Of a DNA stretch of 64,000 nt, positions 31,061-46,424 are shown piece by piece. Made by a program: the position numbers and the translations under genes. Source of the DNA: Strigamia acuminata (Eukaryota > Arthropoda > Chilopoda > Geophilomorpha > Linotaeniidae); contig OX442320.1 of the NCBI GenBank assembly GCA_949358305.1, positions 7,146,259-7,210,258 on the forward strand, read 5' to 3'. The notes below the pieces were generated by a model, which did not search any database, was not told where the DNA came from, and saw only the letters and a list, made by a program, of their open reading frames with translations. Position 1 is the stretch's first letter; each line of letters begins with the position of its first letter.

Positions 31061-33472
31061 ATGTTTTTTGTTTTGGTGAAGGAAATGTGGGTTTTTTGAT
31101 CAATTAGAGGTTCCTAGTTAATGGATTTATATTTTTGGAGGGAAAGAAAAAATGAAATTATTTATGTTTGATTTGGAGTATTATTTTGGATGACTGCGCT
31201 AGGGAAAGTAAATGGAATTTGACATTTCTGGCTTCTTTTTAAAAAATAGAATTAGAAATTGAAGCGTGTGAGACCAGGGTGTGTTGAGGTATGACTCATT
31301 TACGCAGAAAATGTGCAAATGATACCTGGCAAGCAGAAAATGTGTGCAAATTATTCAAAGGCTTTTAAATTAACTCAACAGCTGATATTTTTCTTGGAGA
31401 AAGGTGGAAAATTACAAGTTTAAAGCGGAACAAGAAACGTGAAATAATGTTATTCTACAATAACATATTTTCGACTTTGGCGAGGTGTTTGTTTTCTTCT
31501 TAAGTTTAAGTTAAAAGCGCGAATTCAATTTGTTTTCGAAGTGTGTGGTAATTAATATTGAAATTTGTTGTTGCCGTTCGGTTTTACCAAATGGAATGTC
31601 GTAAAATGCTGTTATTTAAACGGGTTTATTGGATTTTTAAAATTTTCCAAGTTTGGAAAATATAATTTCATCTTTAAGAGCAATTTGGAAAATGAGGATT
31701 CGTGGAAATTAATATTTTTAGATATACAGTTTGTAAGAGATATTATCTCGTAGGCATTCAAAGGGTTGAATGTTGTTTATGGAGTTCGGTATTAATTTTA
31801 TGTAAAACTTGGAAGTGAATTAATTTTTTTTATTTTTTTTTTTTGTTTTATTGATTTTTATTTAAATAGTGACTTGGAGGCGTCTTGTTGAAATGTTGGA
31901 AAGTTTTCACAAATATTTAGTTTTAAGTGTTTACGGGTTTCGTCGTGTTTGGATGAACCTGGGGAATTGGAGGTTCAAATGTTAATTGAAAACGTTTAAT
32001 TAGGGAATAATCAAACTGTTTATTTGAAGTTTTGGATTTTTATTTTTCTTGGATTTCAATTCACATCCTGCAGTTTAAGGGGTTTCATTAAATGTATAGG
32101 AGGATTTTTTTAATTTCCTGATTTTGTATTTACAAAAAAAATCAATCTTTGCGTTTGTGAGGTCCAAAGAGTCTGAAAATTGTCATATGACCAAACCAAC
32201 CGTAAAATGTCGTGCAGAAAAAGAAAAAAGAAAAAATTTCGAAATTGAAACAAAAACATATATTTTTTACACTTACAAGTTTCACCGAGTGTTCTGGAGT
32301 TGCCTCCATTTTGTTTTGGGTTTGACGAGTTTCAAAATCGCTTCCAAACTTCGCAAAAATTACTTTTTGTGATTTCGCGATTTTCCGCTTTAGTGTTTTC
32401 GCAATTATTCACGAAATTGGTGGAACCAACATCACGTGACAAATCCAAAATTGCTAAATCCCAAAATCCATTAAATCAAATCCGTTAATGTCTGGGAAAA
32501 CCGTGACTAAAACACAGATGTCTGGAACATCGGAAACGGTGATAAATTAATTATCCAGACACGATACAATGGAGATAAAAAAAATTAATAAAGACCTAGA
32601 GCGAAATATTAATAATATATTCTCGTTTTATGGGATTACCAAATTTAAATTCAGAAAATCTTTTGAATAAAAAAAAGAAAGAAAAAAAAATTGGAAAAGA
32701 ACTTTTATTGAAAAATTCTTTTGTGTCCGAAAACCAATATTTGAGCACATTTTTCACGTTAAAAGAACGAAAGAATGAAAGAAAAAGACAGAGCGACCAC
32801 TTGTTTGAATTGCTAAACAAATATTAACATTTTTCACAACCGGACCAAATTGTATTCTCCAATTTTACTTAAACAAACCGCACCAAAATGTACAATATAC
32901 TTCCTTTCAGACACGATTTCACCCCCACGATCGACGAGATGAATGACACGACCCGACAGCTGAACGACGAGCTGCTCATTCCACTCAACTTTAGTCGCAC
33001 CGCGCCCATTCACGACGCCGCGAATACCGCACTGGACGAACCGCAACGGGCGCGATGCAACCCGCAGACCACTGAATTCTGTGACAAATTGAACGTTACG
33101 GATTTACAAAAAGCCCTCATAGACAAAACTAACGCGAGTGACAGCGCCGCAGCTGCTGCAGCTCCTTATTCATCTTCGTCTTATTCTTTCTTGGAGTTGG
33201 AGTCGCCTTCTTTGTCGCAGCGGAGTCTTAACCCTGATGAGATTTCTCTGAGCGACAATGAAGAGGTCTCAGTCTCGCAAGAGAATCCCAATAAATCCTC
33301 GCCCAACGCTGGTTTTAATCCGGATCAAACTTCTGCAAGTGGGCTCGATGAAAGCGAGCGTGTTGACGAGTCCGAATTGTTTGCAGTGGACAGAGAGGGA
33401 AATTCGCGGGTTAAAAAGCAATTTAAGAGGCGGAATTGGGCTCTGTATGCGCCAACAAACGATTCTGATTAG
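28069..33472 (+). CDS. DBR1: RNA lariat debranching enzyme
   Basis: Nine exons (28069-28158, 28221-28327, 28395-28519, 28583-28663, 28725-28810, 28872-29099, 29546-29611, 30258-30400, 32911-33472) give 495 residues. It is a metallophosphoesterase that hydrolyses the 2'-5' branch of excised intron lariats in the nucleus. Active-site signatures are present: [11 protein letters not shown] (the family's Cys-x-His variant), CCGDFQ, GGNHE, LSHDWP and SAHLHVKF. The C-terminal half is serine/acid-rich and ends with the basic [14 protein letters not shown]. The intron 30401-32910 is unusually long (2.5 kb) for this neighbourhood. Confidence 0.96.
30401..32910 (+). other. Long last intron of DBR1
   Basis: 2.5 kb, AT-rich with poly-T runs (about 31030). 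I found no gene, RNA or recognisable element within it on either strand. Confidence 0.6.
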
Positions 33473-35103
33473 ATTATGATGATATTTGTACGACAAGTTG
33501 TGTAAATAAATATTTTATTTATATTTTAATACGGAAATTGTTTGTTTGAACTAAATATTGGTTTTTTCTTAAAAGCATTACTTAGGTAAATTTATTTGGG
33601 CTTTTAATTTTTTTTTTTAATTAGTTTGGGGAGATTTATTTTAGGAATTTTTATAAATAGTTGTTATTGATTTTTTTTAAAAGTAATTTGTGGGAGATTT
33701 TATTTTAGTTTGGTTTCTAAGTTTTTATTTCGTTAGGGGAAAGTTGCCATGCGATTTTAGTGCTGGAAATGTTAAATGCGTCAGTAGAACTGTAGTCATT
33801 TCACTCGATTTTAATCCTACGAACCAATGGAAGTGAGGATGGCGTGGGCACACGCAGTCTCATTGGCTACAAATGATGAATGAAAACATGATCAACTTGC
33901 ACAGCCCAAGACACAAACCGCTGCATCTTCAACTCATAGCACATGCCGTGTTCAGTTTGTCAGATTGTTGGGTAAGTTCCTTCAAGATTTTATATTTTTT
34001 TCTCTTTAAATTATAGCTAAAATATATATTTTTTTAAATTTATTGCAATAATTTACTGCAGAAAACTTTAAGAAGAAAAAAATATTCAAATTGGAATAAT
34101 TTTTTCTTGAGAATTTGTTCGTTGCAAAAATAATCTTAATTTGTAGAGAAAAAAATTCCGAATTTGTTTTTGGAAAATGTATGTAATTATAATTACAAGC
34201 AAAAGAGCGGAAACAAAAAGATTTATTTAGTGATTTCTTTTTATTTTCTGTTCACTGAAATTGAATTATTCCGCATGTCTCTCGAGATCGCAATTAGGAA
34301 GCTGCAAACAAACAGTTGGAAGGCTGATTTTTTATTTTTATTCTTATTTTTCCAAAAGAGAATAATTAGTTTACAAATTGATTGCAGGAAAGCAAAGAAA
34401 CAGGTAAATTTATTAGCCACACTTCGCTCAGACAAGATGATGAGTTACTTCGGCCTTTGAAAAGCCATTTAACGCTTTATAAAAGCTTTATTTGAAGGAA
34501 ATCACCGAGAAGAACGTTGAATTAACGTTCTAGGTGTCAAAGAGAACTTAGTATTCCGTGGAGAAAGTCACTCAAATTGTCTTTAGCAGGACAGCTGTTG
34601 GGCTCGCGATAACGGCCGGAGCGCACTGCGCCGTAATAATAAGAAAAAGTACTAAATTTTACCGTTAGTGATTCTAGCACTGTCGGACGATGAAAGTTAT
34701 AATGATTGGAAATTTCATGATTTGGGATCATGAAATACCCAAAAGATTTCATCACTTTGTCTGAGTTTATTGCTGATGCTGATAATTCAATAAACATATG
34801 TGTTGAATGGGTGGTAAATCAAAAGCAGAGTTTGATTAGGGTTAAGTGCTGTATAGCAGGGAAATGATGGACGATCACTGTTAATTTTTTAATTATTGCG
34901 TTGTATTTTTAAAAGATGATGTTTAATCATCGATTTGGGTCTTGGAGACATGGATGATATCATTGCGAAATGTTTGAAAATAATTAAAAGTTTTAAAGAC
35001 GCTTATTTAAGATATACGATCGAATTTTCACTTCTATCGTGTGGTTTTAAGCACATCGCATTCATTTTATTTTTGTTTAAATTCCAGATCTCGTAAATTC
35101 ACT
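33473..35103. promoter_or_regulatory. Allatotropin upstream region with possible 5' untranslated exon
   Basis: No coding gene. Around 33815-33870 there are two CCAAT-type boxes (ACCAATGG, and CATTGGCT as the inverse), followed by GTTCAGTTTGTCAGATTGTTG and a good 5' splice site, GTAAGT, at about 33972. A 3' splice site (AAATTCCAG) lies just before the allatotropin ATG at about 35088. A non-coding first exon ending near 33971 is therefore plausible but unproven. Confidence 0.35.
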
Positions 35104-35554
35104 ATGAAGCCAGTATGCTTGGTAATAGTTTTATTGGTTCTTTTGGTTTCGGCCACTTCGTCGTCTACAGATGAACCCGCGAACAGAGTGCGGCAAACCA
35201 GGGGATTTAAAAATTCCGCCTTAGCGACAGCTCGGGGGTTTGGAAAACGCACAATGTTAAAAGATTTGGTCGATAGTACAGACAGGTATAGAAATTGAAT
35301 TGCGGTTTTGTCTTTTAAGGGCAAAACTAATTTGCTGTACGCTTTTTTCGCAGGGCAATAATGTCAAATGAACAATTAGCGGAGCTTATGTCTCGGAACC
35401 CACAATTTGCTCAACAGATATTGTCGAAATTTGTTGATACTGATGGTAATGAGAATTAAAAAGGTTTATTTTAGTTTTTAATAATTAGGAGGAAATAAAA
35501 TTCGTTTCAGGAGATGGTATTCTCTCATTTCGTGAACTATTTCCGGAAGAGTGA
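35104..35554 (+). CDS. AT: Allatotropin neuropeptide precursor
   Basis: Exons 35104-35285, 35354-35445 and 35511-35554 give 105 residues. A signal peptide (MKPVCLVIVLLVLLVSATS) is followed by RQTR, the peptide GFKNSALATARGF, then GKR, so the mature product is a 13-residue C-terminally amidated allatotropin. Insect allatotropins share GFKN and TARGF-amide and stimulate juvenile-hormone synthesis and gut or heart muscle through an orexin-like receptor. The C-terminal remainder ends in DTDGDGILSFREL, which resembles an EF-hand loop and is split by intron 3. Similar tails are known in other allatotropin precursors. Confidence 0.93.
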
Positions 35555-36103
35555 TGTGTTTCAGGAAATTCATCAATTCCAATGGCTCAGTTTTAACTTT
35601 TAATTTTATTTTTTTTAATTTAAAAAAGAAAGAAATGTAAAAAAACAAAACAAAAATTATATATACCATGAAGTATTTGAATTGTATTTAATAAAATGTG
35701 AGAAATGTATAATTTAATTTAAAATAAAGTGTTGCCATTTTTCGTCCTGCAAATTGCAGACTTTTGTTCACGGAAATTCCTTCGAAAAATTGTAAAAAAA
35801 AATAATAAAAAAATTTAATAAATTATTTAAAAACAAATAAAAAACTACTGGTCTTATTTATTTTATTTATTTTTCGTTTGCCGCCTTTCCTCAAAACCAA
35901 AATGGCGGCATCCACGAACGGTACATGCTTTCTACGCAGCACAAACGTTTTCTCGCATTATCATCGATGCCGCTATTTATAGTGCGCGACTGAAACATCT
36001 GAAAACGAGAGGTATTTTTTTTCAAACGCATTTTTTAAACCTGACATTAATTGCCACTTCCTTAGCGCGTCAGAGTCTGCTTCCCGAAATAACTTCCGAA
36101 AAG
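35555..36103. other. Spacer between allatotropin and DDX20
   Basis: AT-rich 3' region of allatotropin (AATAAA at about 35690 and 35723) and the DDX20 upstream region. It contains AAAATGGCGG at about 35900, a YY1-like or housekeeping-promoter motif, and no TATA box. Confidence 0.45.
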
Positions 36104-39100
36104 ATGTCGGAGACGGTCTTGGATACACGATTCAGAACCAGAGATATCGAGATCACAGAAAATGTCGACTTCGAAGGCTTATTTTTATCCAAAACAATAC
36201 TCCAAGGACTAAACAAAGCTGGTCATGTACGTCCAAGCCCCATTCAATTAAAAGCAATTCCCATTGGAAGGTGTGGTTTGGGTAAGGCGAATGTAAAAAA
36301 TCAAAATCAAAATATATCTTCTTAGTAATTACGTAATGTAGAGCTAGTTAAAGCTGTGTTTATTCAATATTAAGTGAATTACTGTGTGCATAATTTATTT
36401 TATGATTTGCACGCATTTGAGTGATTGCTATTAATATGTTATTATTTTTAGATTTGATCATACAAGCCAAATCTGGAACTGGAAAAACCTGTGTTTTTAC
36501 TGTTGTCGCACTCGAAAGCGTCATGCCTGACAATAATAGAGTGCAGGTAATTGTAAAACCATTAAATCTACATGTTTGTGTTGTTAATTGTATTTTTTAT
36601 TTATTTTTTAGTCGCTGATTTTGGCACCAACGCGAGAAATTGCAATTCAAAATGCACACGTTGTGGAGACAATTGGTCGAGCTATTCCAAGATTAAAGTC
36701 GTACGCATTTACCGGAGGAATCCCATTAGCTCAGGACAAACTGAAATTAAAGTGTTGTCAGGTCGCTACAGGAACACCGGGTCGCATCAAGCAGTTAATC
36801 GAAGAAGGAACTATGATAACTGATAATATTCGGTTGTTTGTGTTGGATGAGGCTGATAAACTACTAGAAGAAGGGTTTCAAGACACCATTAAGTAAATTT
36901 TAAACATTTTACGGTGGATTTAATCGAGTTAATGTTTTTTATTATATTTTAACAGTTGGATTTATGCACATTTGCCTGAAAATAAACAAATAATAGCTGC
37001 GTCTGCTACGTATACTGAGGAATTAGCTCAGTTTTTAATGCGTTATATGCGGAATCCGACGTTTGTGAGGTTAAATTCCAGTGATCCTGCTTTACTAGGT
37101 TTGGAAAGAAACAATAATAAATAAATTGTTGATACATTTTATTATCTTTAGGTGTGAAACAGTATTTCAAGGTGACGCCATTTCACACGTTTGGCCATAA
37201 AGTTTTTGACGAAAAAATTAAAGAGTTGTTGCGTTTACTCAATAAAATCTCATTTAACCAGTGTATTATTTTTTCGAACTATCAGGCCAAGTAAGTCGCA
37301 TAAATTGATTATAATATTTGATTTATTAATTTTTTGTACGTTTTAGAGCTCAATTACTGTGCGATTTGCTCACGTCGAAGGGATGGCCGACAATGTTCAT
37401 TTCCGGGAGCCAGGATCAACAGCAACGAATGCACGTCATGTCCACATTGCATAATTTTAAATGCAGGATATTAATCTCGACTGATTTGGTGAGTAAAAAT
37501 CCAAACAAAAGGAAGAAAACTTTATTAAAATGGTAATTTTCTACAGACATCGCGAGGCGTCGACGCAGAACACGTGAATTTGGTTATAAATTTAGACGTG
37601 CCGTGGGATAAAGAGACTTATCTTCATAGGATTGGACGAGCAGGACGATTCGGTAAGCTGTTTGAGCCAAAATTAAATTTATTACTTGATTTTGAATATA
37701 TTTTTCTACCAGGTACGGTTGGAATTGCCGTGACGTTTGCGAGTGAAGGCAAAGAAGAGGAACTGTTGATGAAAATTAAAAATGATATTGGATTGCATTT
37801 GACGCCATTACCAGGTACGACGTTTTGTTTCGCATTAAAAGGAATTAAACGAGGATTTTTATTTGTTTTTAGATCATATAGACAACACCATTTGGCAGCT
37901 GAGCGCGTCGGCAAAGCATTCAACGATGAATTACTCGCGCGAATCGATTGAAAAGAAAGCGCCGATCGCCAAAGAAGAAGAATCCACCAATCCGTTCGAA
38001 AATGTGTCGAAAACGACGCCGTCCGATGAGATTTCGGAAGAAGAGATGAAATCAATAATCGTGGATTTCAAGCGCGACAAAAAAAGAGATTCGATCGTGT
38101 CTAAATCATCCACTTCGGACAGTACTACCTCGACCGATCAATCGATACACACCGTAATCAGCCGATGTCAGTCGCTCGCCGATGAAGATCCGAAGCGATC
38201 CGAGCCGAAAGAAGACGAAATTACGGCGCCATTGCCGTCCGTGATCAGACGTTGCGACTCAACGGATGAATTTGAGGATAAAAAAGAAGAGAACGGTGCG
38301 GAAGAAGCTGAATATGTTCCTAAATCGGTCAAAAATCGAATACACGAGTTCGAACGTTACATCGTTAAGTTGATCCACGCTGGCGAGGTGGCGAAAACCG
38401 ACGGATCGACGCCACCGACCGACGCGGCGACTAAACGATCGATTTTGAAAGATTTGCACGGCGGATCGAACGTGAAAAGCAGCACGTCGGTGGATTCGGA
38501 CGAGTTTGCCAAGTCGAATACTCCCAGGAGATTGGTCAAGAGCGAGACGTGGGACTCTCACGACATCGAAACGAAATTATTGACCAAATCGACGACGATA
38601 GATGCTATTCCTTCCGCAATAGAAAGCGACGCGATGCAGGCGAGAAGTTTGGACTTAAAAGCCGAATTTTGTAGGTTAAATCCGCAGGAAATTGAAGTTT
38701 CCGCGACCGGTGGTGATTTGCGGAGCGTTTTACGCGTTGCGCCGCTTCAAAGTGAATGTGAGGTGCGAGAAGAGAGACTGGACGATGGGAAAACGTACGA
38801 CGATTTTCACCCGGGTTTGAATAGATCTACTTTGCAAGTTAAATTAAATAATGTCAAAGTTGTTACCGAGGAAACGCCGTTAGTTACTCAGAGTTATAAG
38901 GATCTCGAGGCCGATTTGGAGGATTTTCTAGAAACTAAGTTCAATCAGGGCGATCGTTTAAGCCTTGAAGACGCGACAAATGCTCAACCTGCGAAGGAAT
39001 TAAAGAATACAGCGGACCAAACTGATTCCGGCGATGATAAAGCTCGCGCGCCGAAGAATGCGCCGGATTGCTTGAAGAAAATGTGCAGTTTGGAGTCGAA

Positions 39101-40158
39101 ACCGTCGGAAGATAATTCCGTCGATTGGAAACAATATCAGGAACAGTGGGAACGTTTTGTGGACGAATTACGGGTAAATATTTATTGGATAAATTGAAAT
39201 TTAGTGACTTAATGAGCGTAATTTTTATTAGTCGATCGATTCGGGCCAATCCGAAGGCGAAGATCAAGTTGTTTCTCCGACGAAGACTCCAGACGACGCC
39301 GAAACGGATGAAAAAGTTGAGAAAATTGAAGCGAAAACAGATTTGGAGACGGATTTGGTTGCTCAAACTCCCGTCGTAGAAGACGACGGGATAGGGTTGT
39401 TAGAACAGGACGATTCCTTCGATATGATTCAATCCGACGTCGTGGATCGAGTGACTTTGTTGAGTAAAATGACGAGCGAGCACGAATGGATTTTCTCTTC
39501 GTCGTCGGTCGAAGCGCCGGACACTGAGAACGAGGAGATCGAAAACAACGAGTCGGACGGCGATTTGTCGACGAGCGAAACGGATAACAAGGAGGAAGAC
39601 GGCCCGGATGCGGAAGACAAGCTCGATTCGAGTAGAGAGCAGATTTTGCCGGACGAAACGGAAACGGAAACGGAAACGGAAACGGAAACTGAAACTGAAA
39701 ACGAGACCACTGAAGAAGAAGAAGAAGATGGAAGTAGCGAGGAATCGGAATTGAGCGAGATTGAAAAGGCGAAAGACGAAACGGAATCGACGCTTGAAAG
39801 TTCAGCGGAGTTTGCTCAATGGTCGGAATATTGGAAATTGTTTTCTGATTGGGCGGGTCAGATGCATAAACCGGGACCGGCGAGTGATTGCGGTAAAAAC
39901 GCGAGTTTGGATCCAAAATTCTCGTGTATGGCGCCTCCATTTCCGTTCAATGCGCCCTCGTTTCCTTCACAGATGCCTATGGCGCCTCAAATGCCGTCCA
40001 TGTGGCCCCAGCCTCAATTTCAAAATATGTTTCCAGGTGCTTCCCCTTTTAATACTTGTTGTAACTGTTCGATGGCGAGTGCTTGGTGGAATCAATACTG
40101 GAGTTTCTGCTATTGGCAGATGATGATGATGCAAAAGAGTCAAGAAAAGAAACAGTGA
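36104..40158 (+). CDS. DDX20: DEAD-box RNA helicase DDX20 / Gemin3 (SMN complex)
   Basis: Ten exons (36104-36281, 36452-36546, 36612-36892, 36956-37098, 37152-37290, 37347-37488, 37547-37652, 37713-37814, 37873-39173, 39232-40158) give 1,137 residues against 824 in human. Helicase motifs in order: [10 protein letters not shown] (Q), AKSGTGKT (I), APTREIA, TPGR, DEAD (VLDEADKL), [21 protein letters not shown] and HRIGRAGR. Gemin3 binds SMN and helps load Sm proteins on snRNAs in the cytoplasm. The long tail is low complexity: acidic, with Glu-Thr repeats from (GAAACG)n at 39655-39690, then a Trp-rich end ([16 protein letters not shown] and [13 protein letters not shown]). The tail accounts for the extra length. 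Confidence 0.93.
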
Positions 40159-41217
40159 AATACGCATTTTTGTTAATTTCTTTTTGTAGTTTTTTTTTTC
40201 TTTGTTTTTTTTTTATTTTTAGTGTTATTTTATTTATGAGAATTAATTATTTTCTATTGACATTATTTCTATGTTTCCGTTTAGATACGATGGATTGTTT
40301 AAGCCTTGATCATCAGTACTCAGTAATTTGTACAGTTGTGAAAAATTTTATGACCAAATGTGTTAATAAAAGGAAAATTTTCACTGCACAGTTCGAGTTT
40401 TTAATGAATAATTTGAACAAACCAATAAAAATCTGCATCAAGCTAATTTTGAAACATCGGTTCTGGTTTTATAAACTACAAGCGCCATTGCTCTCCACGT
40501 TTTCGCACCACCCGAAATGATTAAAGCATTGGATTGAATTCCAAGATGGGGACTTTATGATAACGTAGCTAGTGTTTTCGCTCTTCTGATAGTTTCCACC
40601 AGCAATATGAATTAAATAAGCATAAAAATTCACACAGTAAGTTGAAACTTTAATGTGTTTCTTATCACGTGAAGACGTGATCCACTTTTCCGTATAATTT
40701 CCGCGAGTAAATTCAAAACGAGCTTAGAGACACTGCACTCGTCGATATATGATATCAACTATTTGACTTAAAACAAGTGCACACACGCCCACCGTGATGG
40801 AAACACCGCAAGAATTTATACGAAACTCGTTTGCATTCAGATCTCAATTTATATCTCAAAAGCGAAGGAGTGCCACACTTATTTCCTCATAAAATCCTTG
40901 ACACAGTCACGGAATCTAAAGACAAGTAAACAACTTTAACATTACGAGATCGATCAAGATATATGTCATCTGGATGATGTCATAAATCGAGTGAAAATCG
41001 TCGTTAAATATTTGCAGGATTTAAAGACGAGCTGTGGAAACTCGTGTAAATTGATTACTTAACCTATTTTGTGCAAATCAAATGAAAGTTTTTATGTAAT
41101 AGCAATTGTAATCTGATTTTGGTTGATTGTTGAATTGTGCGGTTTTTTTTCTTTTTTTTCTTTTTTTTTTGTAGGTTTTGGCTGACTGCTCTGTAAATTA
41201 AAAAATGGTGCAGTGTT
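40159..41217. other. DDX20 3' end and hyccin upstream region
   Basis: No gene. A poly-T-rich 3' untranslated region extends past 40200. A 3' splice site (TTTTTTGTAG at about 41165-41174) before the hyccin ATG implies a 5' untranslated exon further left. An upstream ATG at 41206, in another frame, opens an 8-codon reading frame overlapping the hyccin start. Confidence 0.45.
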
Positions 41218-44759
<3,542 letters not shown>

Positions 44760-45457
44760 GTGCGCAAAGTCATCCAGTGTTTATCACGTATCATTGATTT
44801 GTTGTAATTCGTGCGGTTTAGGTCGAGTTTGTGCCATATTGGCTTGGTGGCCATGTTTTTTTATGTTTTAAACGTTTGCTAATAAATGTTGCTATGTTTT
44901 GGTTGGAAACATAGTGTGATTTGATTTTATTGTTTTGTTACTTAAATTACGGTTTGATTGGAATCGAGTACTTAAAATTTAGATTTTTTTTTATGGTATT
45001 TGTATGTTTTGATTGGAAAATGAAATTTAATTTGGATTTGATTTTTTGTTGTTTTTTTTCCTTTGATTTTCGAGTGTGTAATAAAGTATAAATACGAGGA
45101 ATTTAAAGGAAAGAAATGTGTATTATAAAATGTAATAATTTTTAATTATTAATTGTATAAAGTATATATCTATAATTTGTATATAGGTTTAGAAAGAATT
45201 GATCAATTTTATTGAAAAGCTCTGTGGTTATACTTAACTTTATTGTAAAAAGAATTAAAAATTTGCTGTTTCAAATTGTGCAAAGGAAAAATTAATTGAT
45301 GTATAAATTTTTCGGTATTTTTTATCTTGTTTATTATTATCATTGATTGGAATGCAATACGTAGCAATAAATTATCATTGTGGTCATTTAATGATTCAAA
45401 AAAGTGTTTGATTTGAGTTGGAATTGAAATATTAAAATAAAAATGCAAAAGATTTAG
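44760..45457. other. Hyccin 3' region
   Basis: AT-rich 3' untranslated and spacer sequence with AATAAA at about 44880 and 45080. No other gene seen. Confidence 0.5.
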
Positions 45458-45531
45458 TGGCCCGTGGGGGGATCGAACCCACGACCTCCGCGTTATTAGC
45501 ACGGCGCTCTAACCAACTGAGCTAACGGGCC
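45458..45531 (-). tRNA. trnI-AAU: tRNA-Ile (anticodon AAU)
   Basis: 74 bases that fold into a full cloverleaf: acceptor GGCCCGU with ACGGGCC, D arm UAGCUCAGUUGGUUAGAGC (A box), anticodon loop CUAAUAA with AAU, and T arm GGUUCGAUCC (B box). There is no intron. A T-rich run follows on the minus strand as terminator. It decodes AUU and, through inosine, AUC. Long-range near-identity to other animal tRNA-Ile genes is evident from the boxes. Confidence 0.97.
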
Positions 45532-46424
45532 AGTTGGCTACATGTGCTTTTAATAAGATTTATAAAGGATTATGTCGTTTGTTTTATACGATTAAAACAA
45601 TCTTTTAATTTAGAATTTATTAAATAAATTTAGCATTCTGCTCTTGGTTGTCGTAAAATGTGTAAATGAGTAATTACAAATGGCGGAATAGTGGTTTGGT
45701 TCTTTTTTTTATACTTTTAAAAACAGCCACTAGCTGTCGCAATTCCCAAGATGAAGTTCGAAATAACTCGTGAGCGGAAACTTCAAAGTGGGATTTTTTA
45801 TATCTTCAATTCACAGAGGCCACAAAACACAATTATCGAGCAAAAAAATGCAATTAACTAGTGTTGTAAAAAAATATAAAACATCATTTTGTAAGTCCTT
45901 GACGGTCCCGTTAATAATTATAAACCCCTATAAAATAAAATTACATTTCCTTCCGTTATTAAAAATTAAAAATTAAAAATTCATGTCGGATTAATTTTAA
46001 TAAACAAATCGCGAGCCGATTATCGACGATTATCGGATAACAAACTCCATCTCGCGTCCACCTTGCCAACTATAAACATGGCACATGTCAACGCCGAGCA
46101 TCGGGCATGCCCGAAATCAATTTATATTGCTTCGTCAACACCGTTGAGGGCGTGTTGACGAGAAATCTTAGCTGGTTAAGCGCACATTTGATATTTGTCA
46201 AGTCCCAAAAGACGTCTAACTTTTCTGCGGTCCCTCGCCATCGCCACATTTCAACCCCCGCACATTGGACTCGGCCGCTGGGCGCTTTTGCAGCTTCTTT
46301 CTCCGTCGTCTTCCGAGTTCAGGTACGCGCACTTGACTTGTACCGGTTACTTATTTACAACTTGTTATCGTCCCATTAATTATACTCAAGATCGTACTAA
46401 TCGAACACGTGGAGAAAAATCAGC
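45532..46424. other. Multiplexin upstream region
   Basis: No gene found. Around 46240-46320 the sequence is less AT-rich (CATTGGACTCGGCCGCTGGG) and could hold the promoter and 5' untranslated region, but no element is decisive. Confidence 0.4.

Noticed and set aside
34537-34797. 86-codon minus-strand ORF upstream of allatotropin
   Set aside because: No signal peptide, domain, splice context or conserved-looking residues.
40083-40520. 145-codon plus-strand ORF overlapping the end of DDX20
   Set aside because: Another frame of the DDX20 end running into AT-rich untranslated sequence; no similarity to a known family.
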